Source of the DNA: Tildeniella torsiva UHER 1998/13D | GTDB taxonomy: Bacteria > Cyanobacteriota > Cyanobacteriia > Phormidesmidales > Phormidesmidaceae | Assembly: GCA_019358835.1 (NCBI GenBank) | Contig: JAHHIH010000009.1 | Span: 62,001-126,000, forward strand | Direction of reading: 5' to 3' | DNA length: 64,000 nt | Part shown: positions 19,186 to 26,780 of the stretch, in pieces | How the letters are laid out: each line of letters opens with the position of its first letter | Numbering within the stretch: position 1 is the first letter of the stretch | Notes under the pieces: generated by a model | The model's input: only the letters and a program-made list of their open reading frames with translations | What the model was told of the DNA's origin: nothing | Database searches by the model: none | Made by a program: the position numbers and the translations under genes

Positions 19186-19227
19186 GTACGCTACGCTACA
19201 TTTGCCGCCAATCACACCCCCTAATAT
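19186..19227 (+). promoter_or_regulatory. NtcA-activated promoter of the urt operon
   Basis: GTA (19186-19188), eight bases, TAC (19197-19199) is an exact GTAN8TAC NtcA site. A -10 box TAATAT lies at 19222-19227, exactly 22 bases later, which is the spacing of class II NtcA promoters. Transcription would start near 19234, about 64 bases before urtA. This predicts induction when nitrogen is limiting. Confidence 0.85.
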
Positions 19228-19297
19228 CCACTCTGACGGTCTACGTGAATTCTCGAGTAAGACAAGTCTTCCATTAAAGAGTCAGGAGCAAGGTTGG

Positions 19298-20605
19298 ATG
19301 GTAACTCGATTTAATCGACGTAAGTTTTTGGTGTACGGGTCTGCAACCCTGGGCACCTCTATGCTGCTCAAAGCCTGCGGTGGTGGCACGACCACCACTG
19401 ACACTGGCACGACCGACGGCGGCACCGACACCGCTGCCGCCGATGGCGAAACTGTCAAGGTGGGCATTCTGCACTCCCTTAGCGGCACCATGGCCATCAG
19501 TGAAACCACGGTAGTCGATGCTGAACAGCTGGCGATCAAAGAAATTAACGCCGCTGGCGGGGTGCTGGGCAAGCAAATCGAGGCTGTAGTCGAGGATGGT
19601 GCTTCTGACTGGCCTACCTTTGCTGAGAAGGCTGAAAAGCTCATCGACCAAGACCAGGTAGCCGTTGTGTTCGGCGGTTGGACTTCCGCCAGCCGTAAGG
19701 CCATGCTGCCCGTGTTTGAGTCTAAAGACCACATGCTGTGGTACCCGCTGCAGTACGAAGGCCAAGAGTGCTCGAAGAATATCTTTTACACTGGGGCAGC
19801 CCCTAACCAGCAGATTGAGCCCGCTGTAGACTGGCTGATTGAGAACAAAGGCACCGACTTCTTCCTGGTCGGCTCTGACTATGTCTTTCCCCGGACGGCC
19901 AACACCATTATTAAAGAGCAGCTCAAGGCCAAGGGCGGCAACACGGTGGGTGAAGACTACCTACCCCTGGGCAACACCGAAGTGACCCCTATCATCACCA
20001 AGATTAAGGCGGCCCTGCCCGACGGTGGCGTGATCTTCAACAGCCTCAACGGCGACAGCAACGTGGCCTTCTTCAAGCAGCTCCAGGGCGCGGGTATGGG
20101 GCCAGATCTCTATCCTGTGATGTCGGTGAGCGTGGCTGAGGAAGAAGTTCGCCAGATTGGCCCAGAGTTTCTGGTGGGCCACCTGGCTTCGTGGAACTAC
20201 TTCCAAACCGTAGAAACCCCCGAAAACGAAAAGTGGGTGGCCGACTTTAAGGCCGAATTTGGTGAAGACCGCGTTACCAACGACCCCATGGAAGCCGCTT
20301 ACATCATGGTTTACCTGTGGAAGCAGGCCGTGGAGGCCGCCGGAACGTTCGATATTCCTGAGGTGCGGACGGCAGCCTACGGCCAGGAAATGGCTGCTCC
20401 CGAAGGCCCCGTGACCATGAACACCAACCACCACCTCTCTAAGACGGTACGGCTTGGGGAAGTCATGGATGACGGCCTGTTCAACATCGTTTGGGAAACC
20501 GACGGCCCGATTGACCCTGAGCCCTGGAACCAGTTTGTGCCCGACACCATTGGCTTCGCCTGCGACTGGTCTGACCCGGCTAAGGGCGGCAAGTTTGAGA
20601 TCTAG
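19298..20605 (+). CDS. urtA: Urea ABC transporter substrate-binding protein
   Basis: About 435 residues. The N-terminus has a twin-arginine-like RRKFL followed by a lipobox LKAC (C27), so it is a lipoprotein facing the periplasm. After a Thr/Gly-rich linker come [18 protein letters not shown] and [20 protein letters not shown], which match the UrtA/AmiC-type binding fold. It captures urea for UrtBC. ATG 19298 is preferred over an upstream in-frame extension to 19040, because that extension covers the NtcA promoter and lacks a signal. AGGAGCAAGG precedes the start. Confidence 0.96.
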   Translation: MVTRFNRRKFLVYGSATLGTSMLLKACGGGTTTTDTGTTDGGTDTAAADGETVKVGILHSLSGTMAISETTVVDAEQLAIKEINAAGGVLGKQIEAVVEDGASDWPTFAEKAEKLIDQDQVAVVFGGWTSASRKAMLPVFESKDHMLWYPLQYEGQECSKNIFYTGAAPNQQIEPAVDWLIENKGTDFFLVGSDYVFPRTANTIIKEQLKAKGGNTVGEDYLPLGNTEVTPIITKIKAALPDGGVIFNSLNGDSNVAFFKQLQGAGMGPDLYPVMSVSVAEEEVRQIGPEFLVGHLASWNYFQTVETPENEKWVADFKAEFGEDRVTNDPMEAAYIMVYLWKQAVEAAGTFDIPEVRTAAYGQEMAAPEGPVTMNTNHHLSKTVRLGEVMDDGLFNIVWETDGPIDPEPWNQFVPDTIGFACDWSDPAKGGKFEI

Positions 20606-20650
20606 GTCTGGGCTGTAGCCGCGATCGCAGTGCTGTCGAACAGCGGTTTG

Positions 20651-20678
20651 GCGGGGATGCAGCAGGCTGTATCCCCGC
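20651..20678 (+). other. Stable hairpin between urtA and urtB
   Basis: GCGGGGAT (20651-20658) pairs with ATCCCCGC (20671-20678), extended by CAG/CTG near the loop. It begins 46 bases after the urtA stop and has no T-run. It may protect the 3' end of urtA mRNA or cause partial termination so that the binding protein is made in excess. The rest of 20606-21004 shows no gene. Confidence 0.6.
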
Positions 20679-21004
20679 TCTTGGTATCTGGCCTGGGCCG
20701 CATGCTCGGATTATCACTGCCGCTGTTGGTTTGGTCGCTAGACAATGCGATCTCTCAACTTAAAGCTGCGGGAATTTTGTCGTAGCCAGGCTTTTTCTGG
20801 TCTCGATCATGGGCTAGAAAAGCAGGGGTTAAAACAGCCGAGGGGGACGATATAAATCAAACCTTTAAACGGGCGAAAACTGTAAAAGGTGAACATTTCT
20901 TCTCTTGGGGTCACCTTAGTATTCCCCTGAGGTGGTGCCCGGTTGGCTGGGCAAACCAATTAACATTTGTTAACTAGTGCGTTGTTCTTAAATCGGTAAA
21001 GGCT

Positions 21005-22177
21005 GTGTTGGAAGGCTTAATTGGTGGCCTTTTCAATGGCATTAGCATCGGTGCAGTGCTGTTGATCGTGGCGTTGGGCTTAGCCATTGTATTTGGCTTA
21101 ATGGGGGTCATTAATCTGGCCCACGGAGAACTGATGATGTTTGGGGCCTACACCACCTTTGTGGTGCAGAATGCGGCTAAAAGCATGGGGGGAATTGCGC
21201 CGGATCTCTATATTTTTGCGGCCCTACCTCTGGCATTTTTAGTGGCCGCCCTGCTGGGGCTGTTGCTAGAGAGAACGGTGATTCGCTACCTCTACGGTCG
21301 CCCCCTAGAAACGCTGCTGGCCACCTGGGGGGTGAGTCTGATTTTGATTCAGTTCATCCGCAGCGTTAGCTGGCCTATGGTGATTGGCCTGGTGGTGTTT
21401 GCGGCGCTGTTTTTTGTCGGTCGTTGGGTGCTGACCCGCTACACCGACTGGGATCGGATATCTAGCTGGGCGAACCCGGTGTTTTTGGGGCTGAGTGGCG
21501 CGATCGCAGCCCTCACCTGGTTTTTGACCCAAAGCTCTGGCAGCGCTCAGTTTGCCCGCCCCTGGTTCGGGGCCCGCAACGTGGATGTCACGCCGCCGAG
21601 CTGGCTGCGGGGCGGCATTACCCTCGGTAACACGCTGCAATTTCCCTCGGCACGACTGTTTATTATTGCTCTCACCATTATTTGTTTGGCGGCGGTTTAC
21701 TGGTTTCTCAACGGCACAGCCTGGGGTCTGCGGATTCGATCGGTGACCCAGAATCGCGGTATGAGTGCCTGTTTGGGGATTCCTACCGGCCAGGTAGATG
21801 CGATTACCTTTGCCCTTGGGTCTGGGCTGGCGGGCATTGCCGGGTTTGCGGTGACGCTTTTGGGTTCGGTCGGCCCTAACCTAGGAGGCAACTACATTGT
21901 GGATGCCTTCATGGTGGTGGTGGTCGGCGGGGTCGGCAAGCTGGTGGGCAGTATTGTCGCGGCCATGGTAATTGGCATTACCACCTATCTGTTGGGTTCG
22001 GGCACTATGGCGCTGCTATTTCCGCCGTCAGACTTTTTCCAGCCCATCATTGGTTTCTTTACCTTCTTTGCCACCACGAGCATGGCCAAGGTACTGGTTT
22101 TTGCGCTAATTATTGCCTTTTTGCAGGTGCGGCCCGCTGGGCTGTTCCCGCCGAAGGGCCGTTCGGTGGAGCTATAG
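21005..22177 (+). CDS. urtB: Urea ABC transporter permease UrtB
   Basis: 390 residues, strongly hydrophobic, LivH-like. Typical segments are GLAIVFGLMGVINLAHGELM near the N-terminus, and SGLAGIAGFAVTLLGSVGPN with YIVDAFMVVVVGGVGKLVGS in the C-terminal half, the EAA-like region that contacts the ATPases. It forms the inner-membrane channel with UrtC. The start is a GTG at 21005 (next residue Leu, MLEGLIGGLFNGISIG). A 399-base gap separates it from urtA. It ends 4 bases before urtC. Confidence 0.95.
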   Translation: MLEGLIGGLFNGISIGAVLLIVALGLAIVFGLMGVINLAHGELMMFGAYTTFVVQNAAKSMGGIAPDLYIFAALPLAFLVAALLGLLLERTVIRYLYGRPLETLLATWGVSLILIQFIRSVSWPMVIGLVVFAALFFVGRWVLTRYTDWDRISSWANPVFLGLSGAIAALTWFLTQSSGSAQFARPWFGARNVDVTPPSWLRGGITLGNTLQFPSARLFIIALTIICLAAVYWFLNGTAWGLRIRSVTQNRGMSACLGIPTGQVDAITFALGSGLAGIAGFAVTLLGSVGPNLGGNYIVDAFMVVVVGGVGKLVGSIVAAMVIGITTYLLGSGTMALLFPPSDFFQPIIGFFTFFATTSMAKVLVFALIIAFLQVRPAGLFPPKGRSVEL

Positions 22178-22181
22178 GGCT

Positions 22182-23360
22182 ATGACTACAAATGTTGCCG
22201 TTCAACCGCGCCGCGCTGCCAAGGCCAGCGAAAAGCGCAAGCTGATGATCGAAGTGGTCGCCGTGATTGCGATCGCCCTTTTCCTGATTCTGATTCTCCC
22301 CATGCTGCTATCGGGGTTTCGGCTGAACCTGGTGGGTCGCTTTTTGGCCCTCGCGATCGTGGCCCTGGGCATTGATCTGATTTGGGGCTTCACCGGGCTG
22401 CTGAGCCTGGGTCACGGCATTTTCTTTGCCCTGGGGGGATACGCCTTTGCGATGTACCTAGAGTTAAACACTCTGGGCGAAGGACAACTCCCCGAGTTTT
22501 TTGGTCTCTACGGGGTCACGGAGCTGCCGCTGTTTTGGCAACCTTTTAACTCCTTGCCGTTTACGATGCTGGCAATTTTCACCATTCCGGCGATCGTGGC
22601 GGGGCTGCTGGGCTATCTGGTGTTCCGCAACCGCATTCGCGGGGTGTACTTCTCGATTTTGACCCAGGCCGCCCTGGTGGTGTTTTTTAACCTGTTTAAC
22701 GGGCAGCAAAAGCTGATCAACGGCACCAACGGCCTCAAAACCTCCACCTCGGTGTTTATGGGCCAGCAGGTGGGCAGCGACGGTATGCGGATGTTCTTCT
22801 ACATCAGCACCGTCATCGCGCTAATTGCCATGTATGCGCTCTGCCGGTGGCTCACCAGCGGGCGCTTTGGCCGCATGCTGGTGGCCATTCGCGACGACGA
22901 AAACCGAGTGCGGTTTTCGGGCTATGACCCGACCGCCTTTAAGGTGCTGGTGTTTGCGGTTTCTGGGGCGATCGCCGGTATCGCCGGTGCCCTTTACACC
23001 GTGCAGTCGGGCATTATTTCCCCCCAGGTCATGGACATTGCCTTCTCGATTGAGATGGTGATCTGGGTTGCCGTGGGCGGGCGCGCCACCCTGGTAGGGG
23101 CGATTTTGGGTGCGGTGTTGGTGAATATGGCCCGCAGTCTGCTCAGCGAACGCTTTCCCGATGTGTGGCTGTTCTTCCAGGGGGCGTTGTTCTTGATTGT
23201 GGTGACGGCACTACCCGACGGCATCATCGGCTGGGGGCGTCGCCAATTTGGCTTGGCAGTTAGCTCAGCCCTGGGACTGTCTTCCACTGACCTGCCCTAT
23301 CTGGACGATACCCCCACCCCCGAACCCATCGTCGAAACCCCCGAATACGCCGAAAAGTAG
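22182..23360 (+). CDS. urtC: Urea ABC transporter permease UrtC
   Basis: About 392 residues, LivM-like, with a short basic N-terminal tail before the first helix. Family landmarks include LGIDLIWGFTGLLSLGHGIFFALGGYAFAM (split here: LGHG then ALGGYA), YFSILTQAALVV and GAIAGIAGALYTVQSGIISP. ATG 22182 is chosen because it lies 4 bases after the urtB stop; the longer frame to 22113 overlaps urtB. The C-terminus ends in an acidic Pro/Thr tail. Confidence 0.95.
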   Translation: MTTNVAVQPRRAAKASEKRKLMIEVVAVIAIALFLILILPMLLSGFRLNLVGRFLALAIVALGIDLIWGFTGLLSLGHGIFFALGGYAFAMYLELNTLGEGQLPEFFGLYGVTELPLFWQPFNSLPFTMLAIFTIPAIVAGLLGYLVFRNRIRGVYFSILTQAALVVFFNLFNGQQKLINGTNGLKTSTSVFMGQQVGSDGMRMFFYISTVIALIAMYALCRWLTSGRFGRMLVAIRDDENRVRFSGYDPTAFKVLVFAVSGAIAGIAGALYTVQSGIISPQVMDIAFSIEMVIWVAVGGRATLVGAILGAVLVNMARSLLSERFPDVWLFFQGALFLIVVTALPDGIIGWGRRQFGLAVSSALGLSSTDLPYLDDTPTPEPIVETPEYAEK

Positions 23361-23409
23361 TTGGAAGGTTAGAAGGTTAGAACTTTTCAACCTTCCAACC
23401 TTCTAACCC
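23361..23409. repeat. Inverted repeat built of AAGGTTAG-like units between urtC and urtD
   Basis: The left arm GGAAGGTTAGAAGGTTAGAA and the right arm beginning at 23389 (CAACCTTCC then AACCTTCTAACC) are complementary and separated by about 5 bases. Each arm has two short direct repeats. The hairpin lies directly after the urtC stop. Confidence 0.85.
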
Positions 23410-23436
23410 ATTCACCCCCTACCTATCCACTCCCCC

Positions 23437-24567
23437 ATGAGCACCAAAGTTTTAGAGATTAAAGACGTCACCGTCAGCTTTGATGGGTTTAAGGCCATCA
23501 ACAACCTCAACTTCAGCATGGATGAGGGGGAACTGCGGGTGATTATCGGCCCCAACGGCGCGGGCAAAACCACCTTCTTAGATGTGATCAGCGGTAAAAC
23601 CAAGCCCACCGAGGGCGCGGCCTACTTTAAAGGCCAAGACCTGCGTAAATACAAAGAGCACGAGATTTCGCGTCTGGGTATTGGCCGCAAATTTCAGACC
23701 CCCCGTGTTTACCTCAACCTCACCCCCCGCGAAAACCTCGACCTCTCCTGCAATCGCGAGAAGAACGTCTTCTCCACCCTCTTCAAAAAAGCCCCCACCG
23801 CCGAAAAGCGCACCGTCGGGGGGCTGCTTGAAACCATTGGCCTCGACCACAAAGCCGACATCCCTGCGGCCTTACTCTCCCACGGCGAAAAGCAGTGGCT
23901 TGAGATTGGCATGCTGGTAGCCCAGTCGCCCGACCTGCTGCTGGTGGATGAGCCGGTGGCCGGCCTCACCGACGAAGAAACTGAGCAGACCGGCAAGCTG
24001 CTAATGTCGCTGGCCGAAAGCCACTCCATTGTGGTGATTGAGCACGACATGGAGTTTGTACGCCAGATTGCTCGCCAGGTCACGGTGTTGCACCAGGGCA
24101 GCGTGCTGTTTGAGGGCACCATGGACGAGGTGCAGACCGACCCCAAGGTGATTGAAGTTTACCTGGGCAAAGAAACCGGCCTCACCCCCGAACAAATGCT
24201 GCTGCTGCGCATCGCCGCTACTATGGCCTGGGCCGACGACAACTTTGCCGACGTGCAGCAGGCGGTGATTCTCGATCGCCTCAGCCGTAAGTTTGCCCAT
24301 GCCCCCGAAGAGCAGGCCGAGCTGCGGGACGATCTCAAAAACCTGCTGGCGACAGAAATTCCGCTAGAGGATCTAGTGCCCCACCTCGCCACCCAGGCCC
24401 AGCGCGAGGAAGCCCTCATGCTCAGCTATGAGGTAATTAGCTCGAACCAGATCAACCAGACCGAGGCGGTAGTTTACCAGAAGCTGTTGAACCTGCTGGG
24501 CCTGCCCCCAGAAACCGTCAGCCGTCTAGAATCCGCTGCTTTAGAAGAACTGGCTGCTCGGGGGTAA
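23437..24567 (+). CDS. urtD: Urea ABC transporter ATPase UrtD with an extra C-terminal TerB-like helical domain
   Basis: 376 residues, whereas UrtD is usually about 250. Residues 1-245 are a complete LivG-type ATPase: Walker A GPNGAGKTTF, signature LSHGEKQWLEIGMLVAQSPD, Walker B LLLVDEPVAGLTDEE and switch His in VVIEHDMEF. Residues about 246-376 form an added all-helical region. MLLLRIAATMAWADDNFADV and LMLSYEVISSNQINQTEAVV, then LLNLLGLPPETVSRLES, repeat the pattern of TerB/DjlA-like domains (ADxxxxxxE-type helices). No frameshift or stop separates the parts. The extension could regulate transport or tether the ATPase; that is inference. Confidence 0.93.
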   Translation: MSTKVLEIKDVTVSFDGFKAINNLNFSMDEGELRVIIGPNGAGKTTFLDVISGKTKPTEGAAYFKGQDLRKYKEHEISRLGIGRKFQTPRVYLNLTPRENLDLSCNREKNVFSTLFKKAPTAEKRTVGGLLETIGLDHKADIPAALLSHGEKQWLEIGMLVAQSPDLLLVDEPVAGLTDEETEQTGKLLMSLAESHSIVVIEHDMEFVRQIARQVTVLHQGSVLFEGTMDEVQTDPKVIEVYLGKETGLTPEQMLLLRIAATMAWADDNFADVQQAVILDRLSRKFAHAPEEQAELRDDLKNLLATEIPLEDLVPHLATQAQREEALMLSYEVISSNQINQTEAVVYQKLLNLLGLPPETVSRLESAALEELAARG

Positions 24568-24568
24568 G

Positions 24569-24658
24569 TTTTGAATTTTGAGTTTTGAATTTTGAATTCA
24601 GACTCAAGCTACCCCCAGAGACTTAACTCAAAACTCAAAACTAAGCACTCAAAACTCC
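24569..24658. repeat. Complementary AT-rich tandem arrays between urtD and urtE
   Basis: On the left, TTTTGAA and TTTTGAG units repeat at 7-base steps (about 24569-24598). On the right, CTCAAAA and CAAAACT units (about 24627-24658) are their complement. The two arms can pair around a roughly 28-base loop. The array resembles heptanucleotide repeats known between genes in cyanobacteria. Confidence 0.8.
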
Positions 24659-24667
24659 AAAACCCCC

Positions 24668-25420
24668 ATGACCACTACCCTCCCCGCCCCGGCTCTACAA
24701 GACCCTATGACCGCGCCCATGCTTGAGGTTTCGGGGCTAAATTTTTACTACGGCGAAAGCCACATTCTGCGCGATGTGAGCATGACCATCCCCAAGGGCC
24801 AAATGGTGTGCCTGATCGGTCGCAACGGCGTGGGCAAAACCACCATGCTCAAAAACATCATGGGGGTGCTGCGATCGCGCACGGGCGAAATTCGGTTTGA
24901 GGGTCAGGTGGTCAACGGCTTTTCCCCCGATCGCCGGGCGCGGATGGGCATTGGCTACGTGCCCCAGGGACGAGAGGTGATTCCTCGCCTGACGGTGCGG
25001 GAGAATTTGATCATCGGCCAAGAGGCCCTGGGCAGCCGGGGCAAGGTGCAGAAAGAGGTGCCCGAGGAGATCTACGAGCTGTTTCCCGTGCTCAAGACCA
25101 TGCTCGATCGCATGGGGGGCGACCTCAGCGGTGGTCAACAGCAGCAGCTGGCGATCGCCCGCGCCATTATGGGCCAGCCCAAACTTCTGGTGCTGGACGA
25201 ACCCACCGAAGGCATTCAGCCCTCGATCATTCTCGACATTGAGGCAGCGGTGAAGAAGATTGTTAAAACTACCGGCATTTCGGTGCTGCTGGTGGAGCAG
25301 CACCTGCACTTTGTGCGCCAGGCCGACTACTACTACGCCATGCAGCGGGGCACCATTGTCGCCAACGGCCCCACCAGCGAACTCACCAACGATGTCATTC
25401 AGGAGTTCTTGGCGGTTTAG
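24668..25420 (+). CDS. urtE: Urea ABC transporter ATPase UrtE
   Basis: 250 residues by the first ATG. The core is a LivF-type ATPase: YYGESHILRDVSM, Walker A GRNGVGKTT, signature LSGGQQQQLAIARAIMG, Walker B LLVLDEPTEGIQPSI and switch His in LLVEQHLHFV. It pairs with UrtD to drive urea uptake. Family members usually start at the equivalent of MLEVSGLNF, so ATG 24719 (or 24707) is equally possible. The first ATG lies directly after a C-rich tract with no ribosome binding site. Confidence 0.95.
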   Translation: MTTTLPAPALQDPMTAPMLEVSGLNFYYGESHILRDVSMTIPKGQMVCLIGRNGVGKTTMLKNIMGVLRSRTGEIRFEGQVVNGFSPDRRARMGIGYVPQGREVIPRLTVRENLIIGQEALGSRGKVQKEVPEEIYELFPVLKTMLDRMGGDLSGGQQQQLAIARAIMGQPKLLVLDEPTEGIQPSIILDIEAAVKKIVKTTGISVLLVEQHLHFVRQADYYYAMQRGTIVANGPTSELTNDVIQEFLAV

Positions 25421-25558
25421 GGATTTCAGTTTGAGTTGCTGAACCTTTTCACCCCCTTAGGGTCTGGGTGGGTGAGTTGGCAGACGGGTCAAAATATAAG
25501 AGATTGGTAGCACAGCCATCTTCTACTTACCTCAGTCCCTGTCTGCCCCGGCTTTGCC

Positions 25559-26170
25559 ATGACGCTTCGACCTAACTTGTTTGACCTCAGCCGTTACGTT
25601 TCGCTGCGACGCCTCTGCTGGGCTGCGATCGGCGTTTTGATCACGCTGGGTATTTTGGCCCTAGGCAGTCGCTCGCCGCTCTGGGCCGATACCGCTGATG
25701 TCAACCCGCCAGAAACCGCATCGGCCTCCTTCTGGGTGGAGGCCGATGCTGGCACCACCTGGCATATTTTTGGCCTAGAAATTGTGGGCAAAGTCATGGG
25801 TTCGCAGACCAATGGGGCCTACTCAGTGGTGATTAGCAATACGCCCCCTGAGGGTGGCCCCCCGCTCCACGTGCATGAGCACGAGGACGAGCTGTTTTAC
25901 ATTCTCAAGGGCACCTATGAGTTTCGTTTTGGCGACGAAACAGTGGTTGCAAACCCAGGGGACTTGGTGAATCTACCGGCCCACATTCCCCACACCTTTC
26001 GCAATATTGGCTCTGAGCCTGGTATGGCCATGAACACCATGACCCCCGGCGGATTCGAGCAATTTTTTGCTGAGATCGACCAGCTGCCTAAGGATCAACC
26101 CCTCGATCGCCGTCAAGTCGCTGCGATCGCCAGCCGCTACGGTCTACAGTTTTTGCCAGAGTCGCTGTAG
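25559..26170 (+). CDS. Exported or membrane-anchored cupin protein
   Basis: 203 residues. The N-terminus contains a basic stretch and a hydrophobic helix (about residues 18-38, LCWAAIGVLITLGILALGS), so the protein is exported or anchored. The cupin core follows: HVHEHEDELFYILKGTYEF carries the HxH(x)nE metal ligands, and PAHIPHTFRN the second His motif, so a divalent metal site looks intact. C-terminal residues about 160-203 are helical. Function within this very broad family cannot be assigned. It lies 138 bp after urtE and may be a separate transcript. Confidence 0.8.
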   Translation: MTLRPNLFDLSRYVSLRRLCWAAIGVLITLGILALGSRSPLWADTADVNPPETASASFWVEADAGTTWHIFGLEIVGKVMGSQTNGAYSVVISNTPPEGGPPLHVHEHEDELFYILKGTYEFRFGDETVVANPGDLVNLPAHIPHTFRNIGSEPGMAMNTMTPGGFEQFFAEIDQLPKDQPLDRRQVAAIASRYGLQFLPESL

Positions 26171-26253
26171 CGCCATCGATTGCCAATGGGCTGCTCCCTT
26201 TAGCTAGGGGCCTGTTTTCGGCTCGAAGTGATGGAATTTTAATTGGCGATCCC

Positions 26254-26757
26254 TTGCTCTACGTCACCGCCAAAGCGGCCAAGCTACAGCTCATTCAAGA
26301 CTGTTTTTCGGGGCTGGTCGGTCATCCCATTCTGGGCTATGAGCTGGCCCAGCTGTGGTGCGACGACGACCAACAGTGGAGCGACTGGATGGATGTGCCG
26401 CTGTTTTTGACCGTGGGCGACTCAACCCTGTCGATCTCTTGGCAAAAATTTGACGATCTAGCGATGGAGGTGGGCCGTGTGCTGCCCTTTTCCCTCAGTG
26501 GGTCAACGGTGCGCTGGTTGTCGGAAGGGGTGGCGGTGCTAGACGCTATTCTGGGCAATACCATTGCCGCTGTCTCCCTCGGACGCGGGCAGATGGCCAT
26601 TGGCGGCCGCGAGCTTGAGATCTGGACGCGCCTGCTGATTACCCTCGACAATGGCACTACCCTAGATGTGTTTAATGCCCTGGACGAAAACGGCTTGACC
26701 CTGGTCACCCTGGGGCCTGGGGATGAGGTTATCCAGGCTGTGGCATGGCAGCCCTAG
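26254..26757 (+). CDS. Conserved-looking hypothetical protein
   Basis: 167 residues from a TTG at 26254; the frame is open further upstream (reading FSARSDGILIGDP) so the true start is unclear, and no good ribosome binding site was found. The protein is soluble, acidic and beta-rich, with segments SDWMDVPLFLTVGDSTLSIS and LEIWTRLLITLDNGTTLDVF, ending LGPGDEVIQAVAWQP. No known domain was recognised. Third codon positions are GC-rich as in neighbouring genes, which supports it being coding. It is convergent with the large GGDEF/EAL gene 23 bp away. Confidence 0.6.
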   Translation: MLYVTAKAAKLQLIQDCFSGLVGHPILGYELAQLWCDDDQQWSDWMDVPLFLTVGDSTLSISWQKFDDLAMEVGRVLPFSLSGSTVRWLSEGVAVLDAILGNTIAAVSLGRGQMAIGGRELEIWTRLLITLDNGTTLDVFNALDENGLTLVTLGPGDEVIQAVAWQP

Positions 26758-26780
26758 AGCTTGCTCAAACCGCCTAGGCC

